Source of the DNA: JBLFWJ01 sp047611425
Lineage (GTDB): Bacteria; Bacteroidota; Bacteroidia; UBA10329
Assembly: GCA_047611425.1 (NCBI GenBank)
Contig: JBLFWJ010000027.1
Location: 1-26,533, forward strand
DNA: 26,533 nucleotides
Reading direction: 5' to 3'
The notes under the pieces are model-generated. The model did no database searches and had not been told where the DNA came from. It was given only the letters and a program-made list of their open reading frames with translations. Shown here piece after piece: positions 8,801 through 16,611 of this stretch (position 1 is its first letter; the number at the start of each line of letters is the position of its first letter). The position numbers and the translations under genes are program-made.

Positions 8801-11800
8801 AACAAGTGCTGTCACCATTGATGGATTTGACGTTTCATGGACTTGCACGGGTTGTTCTGGTGGTGAGACTTTTGTATTGGAATACGGATTGTCTGGATTC
8901 ACACCTGGAACAGGAGCTACTGCAGGTACTGGTGGAACTGTAATTAATCCAGCATCTTCTACGGAATCACTTTCTGGCCTATTGTCCAGCCAAGGTTATG
9001 ATGTATATGTGAGAACTGATTGTGGTGGTACATACTCTGCAAATACAGGAGTTGTTTCAGCAACTACCGCTGGAATTCCTTGTGTTGCAGACTTCAGTAT
9101 TGGAGGGGCAACCACCTGTGTTAATACTAATGTAGCCTTTACAGATGTTTCAGTTGGCGCTTCAACCTGGCTATGGGATTTTGGTGATGGCACAACTTCT
9201 ACAATGCAAAATCCAGTTCACGTTTACGAGAACATAGGAGATTTTGACGTTACCTTAACAATTACTGATGGTGGAGCTTGCGGTGATAACACAACCGTTG
9301 TTTCCGCGGTCTCCGTGAGTGCACCTTTGGCTGCATTCAATGGAAATCCTCTAAGTGGATCATGTACTCCTCATACAGTGTTCTTTACAGATATGTCAAC
9401 GCTTCCTGATGAATGGGATTGGGATTTTGGTGATGGGAATACTTCAACCGTCCAGAATCCCGTACACAACTACGTTGCTGAAGGAGATTTTGATGTTCTT
9501 CTAACAGTTACTGATAATGTCAGCGGATGTACAGATACAGCGACAACGATGGTTTCTATTGATGTTGCAGCACCAATCATAAATAGCTGTCCAGCACCGG
9601 AAGTTGTTGCTGGCTGTAATTTTACAGTTCCTGTTTATTCAGGTTTCTCAGTAACAGATAATTGTGGTTATACAATTTCGTATTCTCAATCAGTCGCTCC
9701 AGGAACTGTTCTTGTTGCCAATGCTTCAATATGGGTTTATGCTTCCAATGGGTTTAAATCAGACAGCTGTGAGGTTCCGGTTTCATTTACAGGATCACTT
9801 ACCGCAGGTTGTCAACCGACAACTGTAAGTTTAGATGGAAGTGGAAATGGCTCGATAACTTTTGATGCTGCAGCTAATGCTGATCAAGGATCGGCAAGTA
9901 GTAATGGAAGTACAACTAATGTACTTCACTATCAATCTTTCCAAGCTGGTCAAAACGGTATCATCAACCAAGTTGATGTAAATATTGATGCCATCACAAT
10001 GCCAGCAGCTGTCACGCTTAACATCTATCAGGGCGTTGGAAATGGTGGAACGCTGCTTCATTCTCAACCTGTAAACGCTATCACTGGTGCATTGAGCATT
10101 CTTGTAACTGATATTGTACAATTGACCTCTGGGTCGGACTATACATTTGAACTTACAGTCGCTGGTGGAGGAAATATTTCCTTGCTACGAGATAGTTCTG
10201 ATCCTTATGGAGATGGAGACAGTCAAGTAGCTGGTACCGATCTCTTATTCGGCACACATATGTTGTTGCTTCCTTCAATTGAAAGTGGATCAGTTACATG
10301 TCAAGGAATTGCAGGTGTGAGTTTAAGCCAATCTTCATTCACTTGTTCAGATGTCGGTTCCGTAAATGTGGACATGACCCTTACGGATCACACTGGCAAC
10401 ACTTCAACTTGTACTGCATCGGTTACAGTTGAAGACAATATCCCACCAACTTCGGTTTGTCAAATATTCACGGTAAATATTGACGAAACAGGTAATGCAA
10501 CAATTACAGCCGCAGATGTTGACGGTGGTTCTACAGACAATTGTGGTACTCCAACTTTGAGCGTTTCACCTGATGCTTTCACGTGTGCAAATCTTGGAGC
10601 AAATACAGTTACCCTCACAGCAACTGACGGTGCGGGTGCTACCCATACGTGTACGACTACAGTTACTGTAGAAGACAACAATCCTCCAACAGCATTGTGT
10701 CAAAATCTAACGGTCTACCTTGATGGAACAGGAAACGTCTCTATCACTGCAGGTGATGTGGATGCTGGGTCAACAACGGGGTGTGGAACAATCACATCTC
10801 TTTCTTTGGACGTTAACAGTTTTACCTGTAATGAGACTGGAGCCAATACGGTTACGCTTACCGTTGAGGATAGCAACACGAACTCGGCCACTTGTACATC
10901 AATCGTAACTGTTGTTGACACAATTACACCGACCATTACTTCTTGCCCAACAAATATTACGTTATGTGCGATTAATCCGAACGGAGTCATTCACACATTC
11001 TCATTGCCTACTGGGACTGACAATTGCGTAGTTAACGTTAATCAAGTTGATGTTACTGGCCTTAGTTCAGGAAGTGTTTTCCCTCCAGGAACCACAACAT
11101 TGATTTATGAATTAAGCGATGATGATGGTAATTCTACCACCTGTTCTTTTGACGTGGAAGTTTTGCCAGCACCTGTTGCTGATTTCAGTTTCACGCCAGC
11201 GTGTTTAGGTGAGAACATGTTCTTCACCGATGAAAGTACAATTGACCTCTCTGGTACAATCGTTAGCTGGCTTTGGGACATGGGAGACGGCAGTGGTGCA
11301 ATATCGATTGTAGACCCAACCCATGTTTATGCTGCTGTTGGTACATACACAGTTACTTTAACAGTTGAGTCTTCTGATGGTTGTAGCGATACCTTCAGCA
11401 CCACAGTAACAGTAACGGAAGTGCCTGTTGCAGATTTCAGTGCAACGACCGAGTGCCAAGGAACTGCAACCGACTTTACAGATTCCTCAACCATCGACCC
11501 TGCCTACACAGGTGGGCTGAACTACGACTGGAACTTTGGTGATGGGAATTCTTCAACCGATCAAAACCCTTCCCATGCATACACCTCAAACGGCACCTAT
11601 ACGGTTACGCTAACCGTAACTACCGATGATGGTTGCATGGATATGATCTCAAATTCAGTTGTTGTTCTTGATCAACCTGCAGCATTATTCGTCTATTCTG
11701 AAACCTGCATTGGAGATGCCACTGACTTCACTGATTTAAGTGTCGGATCCGGTCTATCCTTTGATTGGAATTTCGGAGATACGAACACATCGACAGATCA

Positions 11801-14537
11801 GCATCCAACACACATTTACACAAATGCAGGATCTTACACTACTACACTAACTGTCACCAACGGTGATGGATGTTCTCATTCAGTTTCGATGAGTGTTCTG
11901 GTAAGCGATTACCCAACAGTTGGATTTAGTTTCTCAAATGCTTGTGAAGAAACTTCTGTTGCTTTCACTAACACGTCCGATGCTGGAACTTACGCATGGG
12001 ATTTTGGTAACCTAAACAGTTCAATTCTTTCCGATCCTAGTAATACATACTTGAATGCTGGAACCTATGATGTAACTCTAACGGTAACGAATGCCAACGG
12101 ATGTGTTGATCAATTGACACAACAGGTTGAGATCTTTGATAATCCAGAATTCACGCTTACAGCTTCAGATGTTCTTTGCTTTGGAGATTCCACTGGAAGC
12201 ATTCTGGTAAGCCCAACAGTTGGAGCTGCACCGCTTGATTTCATAATGGACGGAGGTGCACCACAAGTCGGATCAACGTTCGGTGACCTTTTCACAGGAC
12301 TTTACACTGTTACGATAACGGACTTTAACGGATGTTCAACATCAGATGATGTTACTGTTGGTCAACCTGCCGCTGCACTTGGAGTGGGCGTTAACGGATT
12401 AACCGACATTCTGTGTCACGGTGATACAAGCGGGTCTGTGGATGTTACTGGAACTGGCGGAACGAACCCTTATACCTATTCTTTGAATGGAGGAACGGGA
12501 CAAGGAAATGGCATTTTCTCAGGTTTGATGGCTGGTACGCACGACTTGAACATTACCGATAACAATGGTTGTATGTTCGATACTACGCTCACTCTAACTG
12601 AGCCTGACTCATTAGTATTGATGCTGGATTCCCTTGCGAACCTTATGTGTAATGGTGATAGTTCAGGTTGGATCGATGTTGCTGGAAGTGGGGGTGTAAT
12701 GCCTTATGAATACAGCATTGACGGAATTAATTTTGATTTGCCTGATTTGTTCAATACACTATCAGCAGGTGCATATTTGGTGACGGTATTGGATGCAAAT
12801 GGTTGTACTGATACCCTTAGTCTTGAGTTAACCGAACCTGGAGTCCTGATGCTTTCATTGCTTGGTACAACTGATGCCTTATGCAATGCTCAGGCAAGTG
12901 GCTCTGTATCGGTTGCGGCTTCTTCGGGAACTGCACCTTATCAATACAGTATTGACGGAGGAGTAAACTGGCAAGCATCTGGTGATTTTCCTGGGATCGG
13001 TGCAGGAACCTATAGTGTAATTGTAATGGATGCCAATGGATGTTCTACCGAAATTGGGGCTTTTGTAGCGGAACCATCTTTATTGACGATAGCAACAAGT
13101 TCAACTCCCGTTTTATGTGTTGGAGACTCTACCGGTTCAATCAACATAGTTGCTGGTGGCGGAACTCCGGGCTACATCTACTCAATAGATGGAGGAGGGT
13201 CTTACCAAACAACAACTTCGTATAGTGGGTTACCTGCAGGAATGTATGTCACTGTTGTTCAGGATTCGCTTGGCTGTACGGCTTCTGAGTCTGTTGTAAT
13301 TTCTCAACCAACTAATGCCTTATTCGGATCAGCACTTATTCAGTCAATTCTTTGTTTTGGCGATAGCACTGGAATAATTCAAGTTCAGGCAACAGGAGGA
13401 ACCGGTTCATACACCTATTCTATCGATGCAGGTGCCAATTGGCAGGTGGTAAATTCTTTCGAAAACCTTACAGCTGGTACGTACGAGATAATTGTACAAG
13501 ATATTAACGGATGTACGTTTACTGTTGAAGCAGAGGTAGAAGGGCCAATTGACCCACTAACGATACAGGATGTAATCATTACGCAACCAAGTTGCCCAGG
13601 TGATGCTGATGGTACTTTCGCAATTCAGGCAACTGGCGGAACAGCGCCATACCAATACAGTTCAAACGGTGGCACGACCTACATTACATCAAGCATGTTT
13701 ACAGGTGCAACAGCCGGATCTTACGACCTCATGGTAATGGATGATAATGGATGTCTGGCCTCACAGACACTTTCTTTGATGGATCCAGATAGTATGGTGC
13801 TTGCAGTTGATAGCATTATTAAGGTTAACTGTGAAGGAGACTCTGACGGACTTATTTACGTATCCGCAACAGGTGGTAGTGGTACAATCACATACCAACT
13901 TAACGGAGCGGCACCACAAGCAACTGGTGAGTTCAATGCTATTTCGAGTGGAGTCTACACCATCGTTGCAACTGACTCTGCTGGTTGTAGCTCTGAAGTG
14001 ACCATCGATGCAACAGCCAACAATCCTCTTCCAGACCCGAATTTCACTTACATAGTTGCAGGAGAAACGGTTGCTTTTACCAATACTTCTTTAAACGGTA
14101 ATTCATATAGCTGGGACTTTGGTGATGGCGTAGGAACGTCTACGGATGAGGATCCAACATACTCCTATGACAATCCGGGCAATTATGAAGTCACATTAAG
14201 CGTGACGAATGATTGTGGAACAGTTGACACAACGATTACTGTTTCAACCATCTTCTTTGGAGTTGAGGATATTACCTTGGTTCAAGGACTAAACATCTAC
14301 CCTAACCCTTCAAGTGGTGCGTTTGCACTTTCGTTCAACTTAAGTGAGCATGTTGATGAGTTCAACATTCAGGTATTTGATGCAAGAGGCCGATCTGTTT
14401 ACAACCAAAGTAGTAAAGACCTGAGTGGAAAACAGAACATGTCTATCTCTTTAGAAGATGCAAGCAAAGGAGTATATCGATTGCGATTAATCGCTGGAGA
14501 TTTCTCCCAAACCTTGAGAATTGTTATTGCTAAGTGA
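5802..14537 (+). CDS. Giant T9SS-exported adhesin with FN3, PKD, HYR-like and SprB repeats
   Basis: A 2911-residue secreted surface protein, probably an adhesin. A signal peptide covers residues 1-26, ending SIAQ, followed by an N-terminal domain of about 160 residues that I cannot name. Residues 185-1093 are nine fibronectin-III-like repeats of exactly 101 residues. Two PKD domains follow (about 1094-1255; WDFGDG motifs). HYR-like Cys-containing domains span about 1257-1788, one of them interrupted by a jelly-roll-like insertion (about 1365-1497). Four more PKD domains cover 1790-2110. Eight SprB repeats cover 2116-2740 (CxGDSTG ... APYQYSIDGG patterns). A last PKD domain lies at about 2745-2820. 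The C-terminus (2830-2911) starts LNIYPNPSSG and ends GVYRLRL...LRIVIAK, a type A T9SS sorting domain. The family is known from gliding and adhesive Bacteroidota; the ligand is not readable. The next gene is 22 bp downstream. I see no frame break. Confidence 0.93.
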   Translation: MTFNQIIRFIALGMVLLLGFVPTSIAQFGDYSVNIRVDNFAQGVGHDSYIIFADNLGGTTSVGWDQCCDAYALPPALGQPMIYTEITDAPFPSGGNEIQYNSRPPLTADWTVPLGFYTGAGSIGTYTLEFNWLNTIPGNIGIELEDILLSTTQDLLVTNTYTYSGTHSDSEARFLIHFTFSPVGCDVPDTPITSSVSTDGFDVSWTCGSCSGGEAFIVEYGLSGFVPGTTSSPGLAGTVINPALSTESLTGLLSSQAYDVYVRSDCGGTFSSNTAVVTETTLTPPCLSPDAPIASAITSDGFDVSWTCGSCSGGESFVLEYGLSGFTPGLGGAAGAGGTVINPALSTESISGLLSNETYDFYVRSDCGGTYSLNTSIVSETTLPPPCSTPDAPVTSVVTTDGFDVSWTCGTCSGGETFVLEYGLSGFTPGTGAIAGAGGIVVNPASSTESITGLLHSELYDVYLRSNCGVNFSANTPVVSELTLTPPCETPDVPATGGLTTDGFDIFWTCGSCVGGETFVLEYGLSGFTPGTEAIAGIGGTVINPASSAETLFGLMANETYDIYIRTDCGGYYSLNTAVVSETTLPLVCATPEDPTTSVVTLDGFDVSWTCTTCSGGESFVMEYGLSGFTPGIASAPGVGGTVISPAFSTESISGLPFNTTYDVYVRSKCIGSFSPNTAIVSETTLAPPCEIPDAPTTSAVTIDGFDVSWTCTGCSGGETFVLEYGLSGFTPGSGATAGTGGTVINPASSTESLSGLLSSQGYDVYVRTDCGGSYSANTGVVSETTLTPPCSPADAPTTSTVTIDGFDVSWTCTGCSGGETFVLEYGLSGFTPGSGATAGTGGTVINPASSTESLSGLLSSQGYDVYVRTDCGGSYSANTGVVSETTLTPPCSPADAPTTSTVTIDGFDVSWTCTGCSGGETFVLEYGLSGFTPGAVAAAGTGGTVINPAASTESLSGLLSSQGYDVYVRTDCGGTYSLNTGVVTETTLTPPCSPADAPTTSAVTIDGFDVSWTCTGCSGGETFVLEYGLSGFTPGTGATAGTGGTVINPASSTESLSGLLSSQGYDVYVRTDCGGTYSANTGVVSATTAGIPCVADFSIGGATTCVNTNVAFTDVSVGASTWLWDFGDGTTSTMQNPVHVYENIGDFDVTLTITDGGACGDNTTVVSAVSVSAPLAAFNGNPLSGSCTPHTVFFTDMSTLPDEWDWDFGDGNTSTVQNPVHNYVAEGDFDVLLTVTDNVSGCTDTATTMVSIDVAAPIINSCPAPEVVAGCNFTVPVYSGFSVTDNCGYTISYSQSVAPGTVLVANASIWVYASNGFKSDSCEVPVSFTGSLTAGCQPTTVSLDGSGNGSITFDAAANADQGSASSNGSTTNVLHYQSFQAGQNGIINQVDVNIDAITMPAAVTLNIYQGVGNGGTLLHSQPVNAITGALSILVTDIVQLTSGSDYTFELTVAGGGNISLLRDSSDPYGDGDSQVAGTDLLFGTHMLLLPSIESGSVTCQGIAGVSLSQSSFTCSDVGSVNVDMTLTDHTGNTSTCTASVTVEDNIPPTSVCQIFTVNIDETGNATITAADVDGGSTDNCGTPTLSVSPDAFTCANLGANTVTLTATDGAGATHTCTTTVTVEDNNPPTALCQNLTVYLDGTGNVSITAGDVDAGSTTGCGTITSLSLDVNSFTCNETGANTVTLTVEDSNTNSATCTSIVTVVDTITPTITSCPTNITLCAINPNGVIHTFSLPTGTDNCVVNVNQVDVTGLSSGSVFPPGTTTLIYELSDDDGNSTTCSFDVEVLPAPVADFSFTPACLGENMFFTDESTIDLSGTIVSWLWDMGDGSGAISIVDPTHVYAAVGTYTVTLTVESSDGCSDTFSTTVTVTEVPVADFSATTECQGTATDFTDSSTIDPAYTGGLNYDWNFGDGNSSTDQNPSHAYTSNGTYTVTLTVTTDDGCMDMISNSVVVLDQPAALFVYSETCIGDATDFTDLSVGSGLSFDWNFGDTNTSTDQHPTHIYTNAGSYTTTLTVTNGDGCSHSVSMSVLVSDYPTVGFSFSNACEETSVAFTNTSDAGTYAWDFGNLNSSILSDPSNTYLNAGTYDVTLTVTNANGCVDQLTQQVEIFDNPEFTLTASDVLCFGDSTGSILVSPTVGAAPLDFIMDGGAPQVGSTFGDLFTGLYTVTITDFNGCSTSDDVTVGQPAAALGVGVNGLTDILCHGDTSGSVDVTGTGGTNPYTYSLNGGTGQGNGIFSGLMAGTHDLNITDNNGCMFDTTLTLTEPDSLVLMLDSLANLMCNGDSSGWIDVAGSGGVMPYEYSIDGINFDLPDLFNTLSAGAYLVTVLDANGCTDTLSLELTEPGVLMLSLLGTTDALCNAQASGSVSVAASSGTAPYQYSIDGGVNWQASGDFPGIGAGTYSVIVMDANGCSTEIGAFVAEPSLLTIATSSTPVLCVGDSTGSINIVAGGGTPGYIYSIDGGGSYQTTTSYSGLPAGMYVTVVQDSLGCTASESVVISQPTNALFGSALIQSILCFGDSTGIIQVQATGGTGSYTYSIDAGANWQVVNSFENLTAGTYEIIVQDINGCTFTVEAEVEGPIDPLTIQDVIITQPSCPGDADGTFAIQATGGTAPYQYSSNGGTTYITSSMFTGATAGSYDLMVMDDNGCLASQTLSLMDPDSMVLAVDSIIKVNCEGDSDGLIYVSATGGSGTITYQLNGAAPQATGEFNAISSGVYTIVATDSAGCSSEVTIDATANNPLPDPNFTYIVAGETVAFTNTSLNGNSYSWDFGDGVGTSTDEDPTYSYDNPGNYEVTLSVTNDCGTVDTTITVSTIFFGVEDITLVQGLNIYPNPSSGAFALSFNLSEHVDEFNIQVFDARGRSVYNQSSKDLSGKQNMSISLEDASKGVYRLRLIAGDFSQTLRIVIAK
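6354..9080 (+). repeat. Nine tandem 303-bp FN3-like coding repeats
   Basis: The conserved DGFD codons fall at 6396, 6699, 7002, 7305, 7608, 7911, 8214, 8517 and 8820, always 303 bp apart, and the leading Cys codon recurs from 6354 to the end of the array at 9081. There is no indel across all nine units. Units 6 and 7 are identical over 289 bases (7900-8188 and 8203-8491), and units 8 and 9 are nearly so, while units 1-5 have diverged. Each 101-residue unit has four cysteines, including WTCxxC, and the motif EYGLSGFxPG. Confidence 0.95.
12147..14020 (+). repeat. Eight SprB-type protein repeats within the adhesin
   Basis: Eight units of roughly 78 residues each show a Cys followed by GDSTG or a variant, then a strand, then a PYxYSIDGG-like motif and a DxNGC motif near the unit end. 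This is the repeat known from the gliding adhesin SprB. Unlike the FN3 block, the units are well diverged at DNA level and vary slightly in length, so this array looks old and stable. Confidence 0.85.
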
Positions 14538-14559
14538 TATTAATATCAACCAAGAACTG

Positions 14560-16602
14560 ATGAAAATAATTTCAAAACTCCTGCTGATTTTCGCAGTTGG
14601 ATTTTCCCAACAGTTACTGGCCGTTCCAATGGCCGAGTTTACTCCTGATTCAGTCTGTGAAGGGACTCAGACAACTTTTGTAAGTACATCAACCGTAGAT
14701 CCAGGCGACTTTATCGTTTCCTGGGAATGGGAATTTGTACCTGGATCCGGATTCACCGATGCCAGTGGACCAACGGCAAATTGGCCCTTCCCTGGACCTG
14801 GAACCTTTAACGTTGGACTTAGAATTACAACCAATCTTGGATTGCAGGATGTGCTTTTCAAATTAATCACTGTCAATCCACTTCCTTCGGCAATGTTCAT
14901 CGCCCCTGAAGTCTGTGAAGGCCAGACAACCATGTTCACAGATGCTTCTACCATCCTTTCTGGAAGTGTTACTGGATGGGCATGGGACCTTGACAATGAT
15001 GGGAACTTTGACAATGGTTCAGCATCTACGGCATCAAACTATTTTGGAGTTCCAGGAACTTACACTGTCGGTTTGGAAGTCACGTCAAATCTTGGATGTG
15101 TTTCTACGACAGCGGCTACAACTGACGTAAATCCTACTCCTACGGCAAGTTTCACGATTGGTCAGCAATGTCATGGAGACATTTCACTGCTCACTGCAAC
15201 ATCTACCATTTCCAGTGGTACGGTAGACACTTACAATTGGGAATTGAATGGTGATGGTCTTTTTGACGATGCTACTGGGATGAACTACCAACATCAATTT
15301 ATTGATGCAGGCAGCCACATAGTTGGAATTCAAGTCATTTCTGATTTAGGTTGTGTAGCTCAAATATTAGAAACGATAACTATTTCACCGCTACCAATTC
15401 CAATTTTCACTGCGGCTGATGGATGTGAAGACCAACCAATTTCCATCAACAATCAAACAGTTAATCAAGTAGGTTTTGTCAATTACGTATGGTCAATCAA
15501 TCCATTAGGATCTTTTAATGCAATTGAACCAATGGTTGTTTTTCCTAACCCAGGAACTTACACCATAAATATGCTTGCGGTCAACTCATTTGGCTGCAAG
15601 GATTCAACCACCCAGTCTATTGAAATTTTCCCAACTCCTATCGCTTCATTTACCGCTACAGAGGTTTGTCACGGGGGATCAACGGTCTTTACGGACCAAA
15701 CGAATTCAAATGGATCTTTGATTGAAGGATACCTCTGGAATTTCCAAGATGCAGATTTCAGTGTGGCCATTAACCCTGTTCATCTTTATCACAGTGTAGA
15801 CAGTTTCTTGGTAAGCATGAATGTCACTTCCACCAACGGCTGCAAGGATACGGCAAATGAATGGGCAAGAGTATGGCCAAATCCAGTTCCAGCTATTACG
15901 GCAGGTGGTCCACAAGAATTCTGCGATGGTGATTCTGTTGAATTAAGTGTATCTCCAATCGAGCCAACAATACTTTGGTCAACAGGCGAAACATCAGAAT
16001 CAATATGGATAAGAACGAACGGGAACTTTGATGTGACCATCAAATCCATTCACAATTGTGAAGGAAGAACAGAAACTGATGTAACGGTTTGGGAACTGCC
16101 CACACTCACTGCAAGCAATGATACTTCGGTTAGTCTTGGTAATGAAGTTCCGTTATGGGTAGAAGGAGCTTCCTTTTACACTTGGGACCCAAGTACTTAT
16201 TTGAACAACGAAAACAGTGATAGCCCTGAATCGGACCCATTAGAAACCATTACCTATACTGTAACTGGTGAGGATAATCGAGGGTGCATATCAACTGAAT
16301 CTGTTTTAGTAAAAGTAAAACGCAAGTATGATTTACAACCAGTAAATCTGTTTACTCCCAATGGAGATGGCAAAAACGAAATCTTCTTCGTTAAAAACCT
16401 TGATCTATATGAAGATTGTACTCTTAAAGTGTACAACAGATGGGGTAACGAGGTTTACAGTGCCAAACCTTATTTGAATGATTGGGACGGTTCCTTTAAC
16501 GGAAATAGACTTCCAGAAGCCACCTATTACTACAAGATTGATTGTGATAATCACGGTATACCTTTCGATGGAACGGTTTCAATATTAAGGTTAGACAAAT
16601 AA
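14560..16602 (+). CDS. PKD-domain surface protein with type B T9SS sorting domain
   Basis: A 680-residue exported protein. The ATG at 14560 is chosen over an in-frame TTG at 14521 because the signal peptide (KIISKLLLIFAVGFSQQLLA) begins right there and the TTG overlaps the upstream gene. Five PKD-like domains follow, recognisable by A-x-F-x(5-6)-C-E/H-G starts (AEFTPDSVCEG, AMFIAPEVCEG, ASFTIGQQCHG, PIFTAADGCED, ASFTATEVCHG). Then come two Ig-like segments, one with ILWSTGETSE. The last 85 or so residues start NLFTPNGDGKNEIFF and contain VYNRWGNEVY. This is the gliding-motility-associated type B T9SS sorting domain. Type B substrates usually need a dedicated PorP/SprF protein, and one is encoded 9 bp downstream. 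The role at the surface is unknown. Confidence 0.92.
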   Translation: MKIISKLLLIFAVGFSQQLLAVPMAEFTPDSVCEGTQTTFVSTSTVDPGDFIVSWEWEFVPGSGFTDASGPTANWPFPGPGTFNVGLRITTNLGLQDVLFKLITVNPLPSAMFIAPEVCEGQTTMFTDASTILSGSVTGWAWDLDNDGNFDNGSASTASNYFGVPGTYTVGLEVTSNLGCVSTTAATTDVNPTPTASFTIGQQCHGDISLLTATSTISSGTVDTYNWELNGDGLFDDATGMNYQHQFIDAGSHIVGIQVISDLGCVAQILETITISPLPIPIFTAADGCEDQPISINNQTVNQVGFVNYVWSINPLGSFNAIEPMVVFPNPGTYTINMLAVNSFGCKDSTTQSIEIFPTPIASFTATEVCHGGSTVFTDQTNSNGSLIEGYLWNFQDADFSVAINPVHLYHSVDSFLVSMNVTSTNGCKDTANEWARVWPNPVPAITAGGPQEFCDGDSVELSVSPIEPTILWSTGETSESIWIRTNGNFDVTIKSIHNCEGRTETDVTVWELPTLTASNDTSVSLGNEVPLWVEGASFYTWDPSTYLNNENSDSPESDPLETITYTVTGEDNRGCISTESVLVKVKRKYDLQPVNLFTPNGDGKNEIFFVKNLDLYEDCTLKVYNRWGNEVYSAKPYLNDWDGSFNGNRLPEATYYYKIDCDNHGIPFDGTVSILRLDK

Positions 16603-16611
16603 TTAAGGATC

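Noticed and set aside
6354..9080. Regular direct repeats as a possible CRISPR array
   Set aside because: The period is 303 bp, whole units are repeated without unique spacers, and the region is one open protein frame with FN3 features.
6329..9193. Repeated minus-strand reading frames of 64-95 codons in the FN3 array
   Set aside because: They recur with the 303-bp period because the coding repeats do. Their products are low-complexity Pro/Ser/Thr sequences, and the plus strand is one continuous gene.
14521..14559. TTG start at 14521 for the type B PKD protein
   Set aside because: It overlaps the end of the adhesin gene and would place 13 residues before a complete signal peptide starting at the ATG at 14560.
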